This document shows, piece after piece, positions 25,317-36,592 of a DNA stretch of 64,000 nucleotides. This stretch comes from Terana coerulea (Eukaryota > Basidiomycota > Agaricomycetes > Polyporales > Phanerochaetaceae), in contig JAKOGH010000030.1 in NCBI GenBank assembly GCA_024811115.1, positions 62,001-126,000 on the forward strand. The letters run 5' to 3'. A program made the translations under genes and the position numbers. The notes under the pieces were generated by a model. It saw only the letters and a program-made list of their open reading frames with translations. It had not been told where the DNA came from and made no database searches. Within the stretch, counting starts at the first letter, position 1. Each line of letters begins with the position of its first letter.

Positions 25317-25939
25317 GTCGGACGGGGAGTATACCAAAGTAGTGGAAGTGGAAGTGAGTAAGTAGTGGCCAGGGAAGTCGGACTTCCACTGCGGCGGCGG
25401 GCTTATGTAACATGACGTCGGAGCGTTGGCCTCAGCCGCCGCCGGACCAAGCACAACGCGTCTGTCCTGCCAGGCCGCCGTCGGTCCAAAAGCACGCGTC
25501 GCGTCATTGTCCGTTAGCCCACATCGGTGTGGCACGAATTGAACATGGACGCGCCGCCCCCGAGCCCGTGCCGGCATCTGGGCCACTATTTTTGTAATTA
25601 CATCTATCTCTTCACCCATTTCTGCACACCTACATCATGCCCGTGCCCGAAATTATTGGCCATACCAGCACACACGTGGTAGGGTAAATTCAAAATTGAA
25701 TTACTGTACGACCGCGCAGAGACCTGGCGGGGCAAGCCATACGCGCCGCGCGGCCACTGGCACATGCCTGGCGCGCGTCGGGGATTGCAGAAGGGCGTGG
25801 TAATGTTACAGGTCCACCGCCATGGCCGACCAAAACTGGCAACCGTCGGGGTGGCCGTGACACTTGGTCCCATCAATCAGTGGAAGTCCGGGGTTTCGCC
25901 GACTTCCACTTCCACTACTTTGGTCGCCCCCCGTCGGAC
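25317..25939. mobile_element. 623-bp inverted-repeat element, probably a MITE
   Basis: The two ends are inverted copies of each other. The ends read GTCGGACGGGG on the left and GTCCGACGGGG (reverse complement) on the right. Further in, a perfect 22-bp match links 25334-25355 with 25902-25923, and an inner block ending TTCCACTG repeats at about 25381-25391 and 25878-25888. Total inverted arms are about 70 bp with an interior of about 480 bp. No transposase frame was seen. A clean target-site duplication was not found, so the exact ends and superfamily are unresolved. It lies between the phosphatase gene and the BTB gene. Confidence 0.7.
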
Positions 25940-26236
25940 CCCAGACATTTTGTCGCCCCAGAACCCGCCCTCGAACAATAGCACCAAAGCTATGAAAAGT
26001 GCTGACCCTCGAGTACAAAGACATGACAGCCCTTGTCTCGCTTAGCATAAGAAGTACCTCAACTATATGGTGGACCCAATGTTATAGGATTCCTTATCGT
26101 GAGTTCATCGGTCTTACGCCCAATCCTCGAGGCATCTGATGAACTTAAAGTACTTGCGCGCCAGCTACCGTATATAACACCACAGTGCTAAGAGGCCCAT
26201 CCGACTCCATTCCCTTACCAACGTACACGCGTAGCC

Positions 26237-27249
26237 ATGACCACATCTCCCACTGACGAAGCTCCTCTTCCATGGCCGTACAACAGCCCTCATGCGGACA
26301 TTATCGTTCGTTCCTCAGACAACATCGAGTTCCGCATGTGCAAATTCAACCTTTCCCAATCATCCGACTTCTTCGAGGGCATGTTCACTCTTCCGCAGCC
26401 TACCAATCCTCTATCCCAGGACGAGGAGAAAGACGGACTTCCCGTTGTACCCCTCGCGGAGTCGGGTCGAGTCCTCTCAGCCCTTCTGCGATACTGCCTT
26501 CCCCGAGCACCACCAGTCCTCGAGGATTTAAGTGAGATCACGGACATCCTCGAGGCTGCGAAGAAGTACCAGATGACTTGGGCGTTGGACGCCGCTAGCG
26601 AGGCGCTTGGGAAAGCAGCTGAGAAGGAGGCGGTCAGAGCATATGCCGTAGCGTGTCGATACGGGCTAGAGGTCCAGGCTCGCCAAGCCGCTCTCTACTG
26701 TCTTCGCCTTCCTATTGCCGTCATCATCGCTTCGGATGCGGAAGAACTCGAACATATCACCAGCGGGCAATTTAGGCGACTGCTGCAGTACAGAGATATC
26801 TGCAGAGGCGCAGTCGTAGACCGTATATCCTCACGGCAATGGATCGACGCGTACGTACACGTGCCTGAACAACCAAACAAGTCATGGGTGTGGGACAATT
26901 CGTGCTGCGGCGCTGCTGTTAGCTGGAACGACCCTTCCGGAAGAACAAAGAGTGTTCATGGATGGTGGGACGCGTATATGCGGAGGACCATCGAGCGCCT
27001 CAAGGAGCAGACTTGGGAGGGTATCGTGCGCAGTCAAGATATTTTGTCAGCATTTACTCGCCGCAGCCCTCCCTCATGTTTGAGGTGCTGTTCCTATTTG
27101 GACGCACCGGAACAGTTTGACCTATTCGCTGCCAAGATGGCTTCTGAGGTTGCGAATCAAATCTCAAAGGTGGGTAGCACACCTCTGCGCTAGTAGCACA
27201 CTTGCACTCAACCCGGCTCACACAGATTGAACTAGTGTATGTACCATAG
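26237..27249 (+). CDS. BTB/POZ domain protein
   Basis: The first 115 residues carry a BTB fold: HADIIVRSSDNIEFRMCKFN (strand-helix start), LSQSSDFFEGMF, a disordered loop, then LPVVPLAESGRVLSALLRYC and ILEAAKKYQMTWALD. A helical C-terminal region follows (AYAVACRYGLEVQARQAA), as in the large Agaricomycete family of BTB proteins with no known partner. The main exon would end at 27193, but ISK meets a GTGGGT donor. Splicing to the acceptor before 27228 gives a short tail IELVYVP and a stop at 27247-27249, which fits the family better. Such proteins may be substrate adaptors for Cullin-3 ubiquitin ligases, but this has not been shown for this subgroup. Confidence 0.82.
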
Positions 27250-27852
27250 ATGCTCTTGCGTCTCACAAGTTGTGATGCGTTGCCCATGTATAACGTACTC
27301 TATCTGTGACTCGGCTTAAATCATGACTTCTTTTTGGGCCCAGTTAGTTGTGAAACCGTTCTGACAGGTCCGGCCAGTCTTACTTTATGTCCTTGAGAGT
27401 GGATAGGTGCGAATCATGACCAGATTTCAATGATTAAATATGAAGCTAGAGGTTTCAGAGCGTGCACAGGGTCCTAGTGCAGTAAGTAACCTTCGGAAAT
27501 CGAACGCTCGTCATCTCAAAACCTTTGCTGCCGAGTACACTGTACAAAGGCTCCGAGCTGGATATCTGATGCCGTAGAACAATGCGCGGGAACCATGGGT
27601 ACACAACATAACATACCATCTGCATTGCCTTCTAGAGCACATTATACAACGGGGAGAAACTACGAGATTGGCGGTATGTACTGCATACAAACTACTGCGA
27701 GAACTTTTGGGCGTTGGTGGTATATCCCCCTCGTTGCGTGGCGCAAGAGCAGAGTACAAGCACAGAGTACATCGAAAGCTAAGCTAGGAAAACGGCTTGG
27801 ATAGCATTACGACACGGACAGTGGGGGCGTCGGCTCTTCTGCAGGAATCCAT
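27250..27852. other. Intergenic, convergent 3' ends
   Basis: Six hundred bases between the BTB gene (plus) and the xylulokinase gene (minus). Only short frames with no recognisable content. No repeat pair was seen. Confidence 0.55.
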
Positions 27853-30750
27853 TTACACGATCGATTTCACCAGGAGGCCCTCGAGGCGGCAGTATTCGGG
27901 GACGATGGCGGCGTACGACATGAACGCGTCGACGTCCGGCTCGGCGACCTTCGCCCAGCCCAGCTGGAGCTCTGCATCGGACGTCTGCATCGCGGTGACG
28001 GGCACCAGCGCGGTCGGCTGTGTCGCGGCGACCTCGCTGCCGCTCGCGCCGGCAGGGTTCGGGCTTCCTGTCGAGCCCAGCTCGGGCGTCGTGTACGCGG
28101 TGAACGGCGTGTCGAGCGTCGAGCCGCTCAGCCCGCTCACGCTCGTCCCCGTCGTCGAGCCCGTCGCCGTCCGCAAGCGGCCCTCCGCGTCGAAGATCTC
28201 GCCAAACCCGACGCCGAGGCCGTGCAGCTGGTGGCTGCCGTTCTGGTAGCCGCCCAGCCGGTCGGACTCCTCGAGCTCCTCCTCGTCCTCCTCCACGAGC
28301 ACGTTCGACACCAGCCCAGAACGCGGCCCGTGCCCGTATGGCGTGCTCGTCCCGCTCCCGGGCTTGCTGCCGGCGGTCGGCGGGTTGATGCTCGTCCGTA
28401 GGTGAGCACCGCCCGTGGCCGCCCACCGTTTGCTGAGCAGCCTTCGGATTTCCTCCTCGAACCCGCCTCTGCCTGTACCAGCTGGCGTACCCCGTTCCTT
28501 GCCCCACACCCACCGCGCAACGTATGCACCACCGAGCGCTGCTCTGGCAGGGTACCCTGGCGCGGGTGCGTTCCGGTGTGGTGCGACTTGTGCGGCGTCG
28601 ATCTGAGTGGTCGGGACGAGTACGGGAGAGTTGAAGATGTCGCCGACGAGGTTTGCTATTGAGGGGAAGTTAGCTGCGGCTCCGGTGGCGATGATGCGGG
28701 ACGGAAGAGGTTGATAGTCGTAAGGGTCAAACGGCAGGCCCATATTATTAGCGGTATTGTTGGGACGCTTCTGCTGTTGCGCAATGGGAGAAGGCGTGGT
28801 ATTGTTACGACTGCGCCCAGTGTTAGCGCCAAGTATGCCAGTGGGGATCATGCGGGACCAGCGAACGCGGAAAGACAGGATTTGACTCTCGAGAAGACAT
28901 CGTGGATTAGCGCGGAGGTCGCGGAACTCGTTGACTTTGATGCCTGTCTCGAAGCGGAAGATACCTTTGACATGAGCAAGTGGGAAGCTGTCGCCTTGCA
29001 ACAACCAGAAACTGAAAAGCTTATCGTCGAGGCTTCGGAAATATTAGATAAGCTCAAAAGCATACAAACTATTGAACTTACCCAATGGAACCGCCTGGAG
29101 GAACGATCGCGACAAGGCGATCGAAGGCACTCCAACTCTTGGTATACATGTCCCGCACCAAAGCGCGGGGGACATCTGCGTTTCTGCGAACTGTCAACGG
29201 CTATCTTTCCGTCTCATTAAAGGAACTTACCGGCTGGTGAGTAGGGCAACATAACGTCGCTTTTCGCTGGCATCTTGTGCGGGATGTGGGAAGAGGCTGT
29301 ATAGGCGGGATGGCGAAAAGTGGTGTGCAGGGGTCATGAGTACGTCCATTGGACCAAACGAGAGGACAGCATCGGAGGAGGAAGGGCAGACGGAAAGGTA
29401 TGTGGATAGGTAGTCGGCAGTGAAAGGAGTGACAATCGTTTCTGTAGCAATCCGTGAGCAATCGTTCAAAGGGAAAAGCCAGTACACGCACCAGGTTCAA
29501 ACCCGAATCTCTCAACTAGGTATCGAGAGACGTTACCAATCCTCCTCCGTCCACCAGAGGTGTCTACGTCTCCTAACCAACCCCATATGCGCCGACCCTC
29601 ATCCCTGTTTCCACCCACAATCTCCATAACCCCTTCATCCCAATGACTCGATTGGCCCGGAGTCGCCGAATGGACCCACAACCCGGTCGAGCTCGCCTCA
29701 GCTTCGCCCATACCAACAAACTGACCGGTGACCAAACTGGCAAGGAACGAGCTCGCAAGCTGCACGCGCCCCGTACTTCTCCAGATGTCTGGCCAGGCTT
29801 CGCGTACTTTGAGGATTTGAGCGGCAATGAGACTTGACTGTGCGCATGTGCCTACGCGGGCGGCCATGTGTTCTGGGCCTCCGAGCGCGGCTTCGAGCGC
29901 AAGCGCGTGGGTGTGTGCGGACATGTCCTGGGCGACGGCGGAATTCGGCATGGAGAATGAGGTGGACAGTTGGGTGTGCATGGGCATGCGGGAGTCCAGG
30001 GATTGCAGCGGTGGGATTGGGGCGGCTTTCCACCAGACGAGTGCTTGCTGCCAAACAAATCGAATCAAATACACGGGGCGCTAGGATGAGGCTCAGCGTA
30101 CCTGTGCAGCACCTCCGATGGCTTTCACACGGGGCAAATCGTGGCTTTTGCTCAGCTTCTCCATCAACAGGTCTGACAATTACCAATTAGCACGCATATA
30201 TTACAATTCGGGAATGCAAGTGACAGCATAACACTGTGTGTACTTCATGTTTCATAGCAAGTTTTGGCCCCAGCGGAATGCCCATGTCTCTACCATGGTG
30301 CTTTGACCGACGGCCAGGATATTGTGGCGTGGGAATCGCCAGCAGAAAATGGACCAGTAGCATGGATCGTAGCGAAAATCACACCATACTTGGAATGGAA
30401 ATGGGCGTGCAGAGGGTGATGAAAAAGGCTCCCGCGAAAGATCACTCACCGAACGCTTTTACCCACATCTCCACGGGGGTTGTGTATGCATCGCCAGGAG
30501 TAGTGAAAATCCCGCCCTGTGTCCTACGCAGCACCGCCAAGGTCGCCTGAGCACATTGCGCATCGATTGACACGCATACATGCGCTTCCGCCGAGGAAAC
30601 TGGCACTCACTGGTATTCCGACAGCTCTGAGTCAAAGTCCACCGCCTCCACTCCCACCAGCTCGAGATTCTCGTCCACGACCGACGCCCTCAGCTGATCG
30701 GTGGCAAGCTCGAGGCCTAGGAAGAGCGACGAGCCAGTTTTGGGCGGCAT
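27853..30750 (-). CDS. D-xylulokinase (FGGY carbohydrate kinase)
   Basis: Phosphorylates D-xylulose to xylulose 5-phosphate, the entry from the xylose/arabinose pathways into the pentose phosphate pathway. The start MPPKTGSSLFLGLELATDQL gives the first ATPase strand. GIFTTPGDAYTTPVEMWVKA and QQHALVWWKAAP follow, then AHTHALALEAALGGPEHMA, VQLASSFLASLVTG, IGNVSRYLVERFGFEPGAC, VLSFGPMDVLMTP, LVRDMYTKSWSAFDRL, LLESQILSFRVRW and SRIIATGAAANFPSIAN, the last being the conserved FGGY adenosine site. These come in the order seen in fungal Xks1. About six introns split the gene. Between ALGGAYVARWVWG and the C-terminal AELQLGWAKVAEPD lies a low-complexity insert of about 150 residues rich in glycine, serine, threonine and acidic runs (VEEDEEELEESD). 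In a plant-biomass degrader this enzyme fits sugar uptake metabolism. Confidence 0.88.
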
Positions 30751-31839
30751 GACGGAGGGTGCAGTCTATGCGTTCGCAGGAGCGGTAAAGCGTGCGGAAA
30801 GCGAGGCAAAATTGGAGGAAAGACAGAAAATTGTCGTCCGCGGTCGTGGTCGTGGTCGTCGATGTTCGTGGTGGAGAATGAAAGTGGATATCGTTGGCCG
30901 TGTAACTTCGCAGGGTCGTCTAGACCATCACGACTGCATGATTGTTTGTTCCTTATTTGGTAGCTTCTTTTACAGCATTCCGAGAATCCCACGGTCAGTA
31001 CGTCACTTACTCGTAACAAGCAAAACGAATTGCTGTTCCATTGACTACATTGACTCGTCTTACCTTACACATTTACCACCGCTTACGTGCAGCGACGGCT
31101 TACTCTCAATCCACCATGACTCTCTTGCACCCCTGTGATTCGTTCTCTTGCCCTACTTTATCTCTGTAATACTGCGAATATGACAAACACTCTCCAATGC
31201 ACGAGACACATAGAAAACTCCTACCCGTCACTCTGGGTACATGTTGCCTTTTCGCTACGAAGACCGCTGGCCTGGGCAACACGAGGAACGGAGTGCGCCA
31301 TCTCCATTGCAATCAAATAATTGGGTCCGCGATGCTTTTTAGATTAAAGAAGATAGGGGATGACCTTCCGTAAGGATTTTAGGATCTCTAAATGGCCGTA
31401 AAGCTAGATACGTTTCAGTCGGAGTTTTGAATCAACGAGGAGCCAATGAGAGGTCGAGAGCGAACAGAGAAATGATTCCAGGCGTCGCCACCACATGGAC
31501 GGTTCCCGCGCGATCAACGACCAGTGATGCGTACCTTGCCGCCATCTGCCAAATAGGGCCATGTCGGTCATGCCGAAAAGAACATGGATCTTCCTGTCAT
31601 GAATCCAGAGAGAAAGGCCCCACCCGAAGCTCACCAATGGTTGAAATTGTGTTTAGCTTTGTGTTGAGATAAAACACTTGTGACTGATGGCCTTGCTTGA
31701 CAAAATCTCATTTAGAATCTTCTGAACACAACGCAAATACAAGGCGGTAGAGTGTTGTACGCACGCTGGTTCATTGAATCATCTGGTGCTTCACATGTAA
31801 AGTAAGTTACATGTGCTGCTTTACATGTTTTTGTGGCTA

Positions 31840-32496
31840 CTATGGGTGGCCCCCTTTTGATAAACGGGACAGATGTGATAATTCAGGTCCAGCGGCCGAC
31901 ACACTCAAGCGTTGACCTCGGGATTATTTTCTAAGATACACAGTAGCTATCGAAGCATGCCTGTCTACTCAGAAAGCTCGAAAATGAAGAAGGGAGGTGT
32001 AGGAATTACGGAAGGTGTTCAAGAAGGTCGTTTACAGTCTGAATCAGAGTGCTGATGGGCTCACCTTGCCAGATCCCTCCAGGAAACACTATCAAAGTTG
32101 CAGGCAGTATTTCACATGTGTATAGCTATGATTTGCACATCTTTGCAGCATGCCGATGCTGCTTGTGCGTGAAGGACTGCTCAATTATCACTTCGAGGAC
32201 CGGTTTGTGAGCGCTAAAACTGTTGATTGACCAATGAGGTGGGCGGATTTCGTCACGAATATGGGAATTTTGTGATGGCGCAGTTTCTCCGAGTTATCAT
32301 TACTGGGTCCACCCGGAGTTGTCTTTTCGGAATCCTTCCGATGAAGTCTGTAGTCCAAGAAGAAATACAGAAAAATACGGACATGTAAACGAGACTGTGT
32401 TGCACGCAGATATGTAAAATCACGCAGAAAGGGAGAGGGGATGAGGCGCAGTGCTGCAGAAAGTCGAAAGTGTTATCAAAAGGGGGCCACCCATAG
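31840..32496. mobile_element. 657-bp MITE with 24-bp perfect TIRs and TA duplication
   Basis: The left end begins CTATGGGTGGCCCCC followed by TTTTGATAA. The right end is its exact reverse complement over 24 bp. The dinucleotide TA flanks both sides (31838-31839 and 32497-32498), the duplication made by Tc1/mariner-type transposases. The interior has no transposase frame. Perfect ends suggest a recent insertion. Confidence 0.88.
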
Positions 32497-33011
32497 TATC
32501 CTGGCCTTTCCCAGCACATCGAAAGGAATCCTGGCGCCGCTTACTGATTACGCCGATTTGCAAGTTAGACGCTCATTTTCCGTATTCGGAGGGGCTTCCG
32601 ATCAGCTCGTAAGACGCTTGCGCGGATTCCACCACTTGCAAACCACTTGCACGTATTCTACCACTTGTAACATCAGTGAAAGAATTCTGGTAAGTTGCAA
32701 CCTGCTTACGTCTGTGTCATGACATACTGAAACTATTGCAGTATCCATTTCTATCCTTTCGCACGTTCTGTGCTGGCGGCCGATAAAGCTTCTGATGAAG
32801 ACCTCCATTCAGGCTCCATCTTGAAGTCACCCTCAACTTACTTCTACTGCAGTTCCCGCCCACACCAAGCGAAGGCACGACAGAGAACGTGGAAAACTAC
32901 GGTAAACACGCCCCGGCCCCCTCAGTGGTTCAACCTGACACTACGCCCCCCTATCTTTGGCGTACATATATCTTGCAACCTCACCCGCCTCCTCACATTA
33001 TCAAGATGCGC

Positions 33012-33029
33012 AAGCCCTCATGAGGGCTT
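33012..33029. repeat. 18-bp perfect palindrome
   Basis: AAGCCCTCA is followed directly by its reverse complement TGAGGGCTT, with no spacer. It could be a dimeric transcription-factor site or a chance or transposon-derived palindrome. No gene is adjacent. Confidence 0.6.
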
Positions 33030-34147
33030 ACGCCCGCCGTCGAAGCGCACACTTCGAATTTCAATTACATGACGTGCAGCTGAGAGCTCGTCATTGCCGG
33101 GCGTTCCAAATGACATGCAGGGTGCAGCTGTCACGGCGGCGTATGGTAACACTTCAGGCGAGAGTGTCTTAGATGCCAGGCCAGTGCGCAGTCAACGCTA
33201 TCTTGATCATGCTGACTCAACAACCGGCCGCATTCACATATAAGGTGTATGCAGCTCTGCGACTCTGCATGCTCACTCGTAAGTCTCGGTCATCCACTAA
33301 GTTCAACAGCCATACTGACTGACTGTGCATATCCAAGATCTGGCTCCCCGCCTTGTGCTACTGGAACTTTTATTAGATGTAAGCATCCATGTTCCATGTG
33401 CTGTCTGAATTATAACACACCAATAGACAGGGATTGAGGCACGACTCCGAGACTCCGACTCACGAGGAGACCGAGTTAAAGCCATTAAGGATAACGGTGA
33501 GTCTATGACATCAATCTATGCCTTCGTCGCCTGACTGCAAATGCTACAGAACTCACTCTCGTGTCCTGAACGTTTAGGGTCTTTGCACGATCTCGGAGTT
33601 GCGGCTAGCTTACGCACAGGGCATTTGTACGACGGGCGACGCTCGAGTCGGAGATGTATTTACAGATTGCAGTCAATAAATTAAATGGTTTCATAATATA
33701 ACCACATAAATGAGCGCTGAGGATAATCCTGTGAAACCAGGCCTGGGTAATGCACGGAAGCAGAATTGTTGTTCAGGCTTATTAGAATTACCTGTGTAGC
33801 AAGCATTGGAATAGTTGTGCTACTTAGAAGGACCTTACAACAGGCTTACATCCCGATTGCGAGCTGATTCTAAGAAGCTTGCAAACCATCCTGGTCCACT
33901 GTATCGATTTGGCTTCTTGTGCGGATTTGGTCGATTGCAAGACGGTTACAAGACGGTTTCACCACTCCCGAGGCGCTTGCATGGATTGCACCGGCGTCCC
34001 AAGGTAGTGGAAAAATTATGGGTTTAGTTCGATGCAGTCATTGCGCTGTAGGGAGGAAGCGGCCGGCTTCAGCGACCGAGCGCCTACCCAAGAATGGACG
34101 CCCACAGCCTTCACCTTCCTGATATGGTAGAGCTGCCGTAGGCCATC

Positions 34148-34170
34148 TACGGAGGGGGTCCCCCTCCGTA
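34148..34170. repeat. GC-rich 11-bp hairpin
   Basis: TACGGAGGGGG is followed by one base and its exact inverse CCCCCTCCGTA. No T-run follows and no gene is close, so it is not a terminator of the bacterial kind. It may be a remnant of a transposon end. Confidence 0.6.
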
Positions 34171-35317
34171 AATTTCAGCCTTTAGAACGCATCAACGAGC
34201 GAAACCAGGCGAAACCTGGTCAGGAACGCCGCTTTGCGTGTAGTGATGCCATCAGCCGATGCGGGAATGCCATAAGGCCTGCTCTGAGCTGACTTATGGC
34301 ATCTCGGCATTGTGTTCCGTTCACTGTCCGCCCACTCTCTATTGGCTACAACTTCATTCTCCGAGCTGCTCTCCCATCAGATCACAGGTTTACGACGGTT
34401 TACAGCAGTTTACGGGCTGTAAAACCTTACGGAAAGTCATCCAGGGAAGATTGAGAAACGGAACTGGATTTGCAGATGGTCGATTGGCTGATCCCTCGCC
34501 GCGTCGTCAAGGGGGAGGCTTTCTCTGGCCCAAACACCGTCCGCACCCGCCCTCACACCCGTTCGTGTCTCGGATTACGTCGCTGCGGTGAATCGCTGGC
34601 TTTCAATGTGCGCTGCAAGGCATGGCACCGACACAAATCATGTGCAGCTGCCCTCCGCTTCCTGTTTTTCCGCCGTCATCATCGGAGGTTTTAAGTATCA
34701 CAAAGCCCGGCCAGGATCACAGAATTTGGGCTGCGGTCCTGCTCCTGATTTGTGCATCCTCTGCGGATGGTCCATCTTGCACCGTCATTCTGGAATTATC
34801 TTGGCACGAGTCTGGCATCCAGTAGCATACCGCTGGCGACACGAAGTCGAGTGGGTGCAGAAAAGCATGCCGCAAACTCTCTGATGGGTGCCCATCCAAG
34901 CTACGTAACGTCGTCAAACAGTATGTGCTTCAGTACACATTTCTCCTCGTTTGTCCGTGCTTATTCTCCATTACGGGATCGTTGAACGATCGCTGCAAGG
35001 TCAAGCTAATTCCAGCGTACCTGGTAGCGTTATTTGCGTGCTCTGCTCTCCTCAAATCCACGGCCTCACCCCGGACCTCTCATCCCGGACCTATATATTC
35101 ATGGATTCTTCGACTTATACGTGCGATTCTGAGGCCTCAAGCTCCTCGAGTGCCGTCGCGTGCAATAGGGTCACGTGACAGGCTCGATCGAAAGTCCAAA
35201 CTTGCTGGCGGAGGATCGCGTCGGAAAGTGGGATGACCTCTCGTCTTGAGTGTCAGGACGTCATCTCGACCCCCTATTTATCTTTCTCCCCGTCTTCTCT
35301 CAAGAACTCGCACACAA

Positions 35318-35713
35318 ATGGCAGACAAACTTCGTGAGGGCCAGGACGTCTCGTGAGTGTCATCTTGCCTCAATAACCACACGGGATGCCCACTCCAGGT
35401 GTAGATGGAAATGGGGTGGAGGCAATGCCGAAGGGCAAGTAGCAGAAATTGTTGAGGAAGGGAAGGCGCAGGTTACATCTAACAAGGTACGTTTTATGGT
35501 GAAAGGTTCCTGGTCGAGTTGCCCTGGAATGCCACTGATATAGGGTAACACCGTCACTCGCAACGCTCGCGGCGCAGACGACCCCGCCGTCAAGATCACT
35601 CGGAAAGGGGTACGTGGTTTGGCTACTCATCCTTAGACATTTCTTACGGGCCTCCCTAGAATGATGTCGTGAAACTCGCGCACGAGCTGAACGAGGTGCG
35701 CGAGGCGGATTGA
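35318..35713 (+). CDS. Hypervirulence-associated Tudor-domain protein (DUF2945)
   Basis: Small protein of about 78 residues in four exons. It starts MADKLREGQDVSWKWGGG (joined over an intron ending GTGTAG), then AEGQVAEIVEEGKAQVTSNK, GNTVTRNARGADDPAVKITR and KGNDVVKLAHELNEVREAD. The pattern G..V.W.WG.G...G.V.E and NA..DDPA..I.. is that of the hypervirulence-associated TUDOR domain family, common in fungi and bacteria. The name comes from an early observation in a plant pathogen; no molecular activity is established. Cytosolic, no signal peptide. Confidence 0.88.
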
Positions 35714-35804
35714 TCAAGAACATCGTCCGAACAGTGGAAGCGAGCACTTGTATTTGATGGCAATGTATAGTTGGACCAGCACGATATATCCCTTGTGCCT
35801 GGTT

Positions 35805-36592
35805 TCACGTCTTCCTGTTAATACTCTTCTGCGCCAGCTCCCTCACCCCTCCCTCCCAGTCATCCCAGCACACTGAAAACAGCTGCGTGTCTCTGCCCGG
35901 ACGCTCTGGCGACAGGCCCTCCTCGCTTGCCTTCCTCCCGTCACGCGCCAACTCCTTGGGCAAGACATACTGCCACCGAATGTGCCCCTCGCGCTTGAAC
36001 CCCAGCCTCTCTGCGAGCCTCGCCGACGCCCCTGATTCGCGTGGTGCGTGCACCACTGTACACGTCGCAGACCGAGGCCGGGCGGACTGGCGCTCGGGAG
36101 CTCGAGGCAGTACTGCAGAAGGACGCCGCAGGCATTGCTCGCGACGTGTGTGCGTTGGAACGCCGGCAGGATGCAGACGTATGCGATTTCGGCGGACAGG
36201 TTCTCCGGGAGCTGCGGAACAGGCCCAGGATCCCTGCGAGGCTGCCGCCGAGCTCGGGGTGCGCGGCGTCCAGCCTCGTCTTGTCGATTGATGGCGAGGT
36301 GGATGTTGGCTGGGTCGCGTCGGACGGTGAGCTCTTCCCAGGCGAGGAAGGACTCGTAGCTCGGCCAGACGACGGGGTAGAAGCGGAACAGGTCTGGGTC
36401 CTGTGATGCTTGGGACCAGAAGTTCCTGCCGTGTGCAGATGGGATGAAGGGGACGAGCTTGACACGCTCGGTCTCGAGGCTCTCGGGGCGGATGGGGAAG
36501 GCGAAGTTTAGTTCGTATGGGTCTGGACCGTGCAGCTCCGGCTCAGAGAGCACAACCGGCTTGGGTGCGACGTACAAGTTGGTGAAGGACAT
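35805..36592 (-). CDS. GNAT-family N-acetyltransferase with three frame breaks
   Basis: Acetyl-CoA-dependent acetyltransferase of the RimJ/RimL-like group common in fungi. It starts MSFTNLYVAPKPVVLSEPEL and ELNFAFPIRPESLETERVKL; later pieces are GGSLAGILGLFRSS, LSAEIAYVCILPAFQRTHVA (core strand before the acetyl-CoA loop), GLRRVQWCTHHAN, then SARLAERLGFKREGHIRWQY, the usual C-terminal helix. The pieces lie in different frames with no room for introns. One base is extra at about 36288 (LAI to DKTRLD), one is missing in the G-run 36207-36209, and one is missing at about 36034. Either the sequence has three errors or the gene has decayed. Everything outside the three points is intact and conserved, so I lean to sequence error. 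The substrate is unknown. Confidence 0.78.

Larger units (their letters stand above)
30751..35317. other. 4.5-kb gene-poor stretch with repeats
   Basis: Apart from the promoters of the flanking genes, I see no supportable gene. The stretch contains a 657-bp MITE (31840-32496), a hairpin just left of it (ACATGTAAAG at 31793-31802 inverted at 31819-31828), an 18-bp palindrome (33012-33029), a 23-nt GC-rich hairpin (34148-34170) and a small hairpin around 34204-34221 (ACCAGG/CCTGGT). Stop codons in all frames and AT-richer composition argue against missed genes. It may be degraded transposon DNA. Confidence 0.6.

Noticed and set aside
29484..29510. A GGTTCAAACCC motif like a tRNA B-box
   Set aside because: It lies in the coding and intron border of the xylulokinase gene, and no A-box or cloverleaf can be drawn around it.
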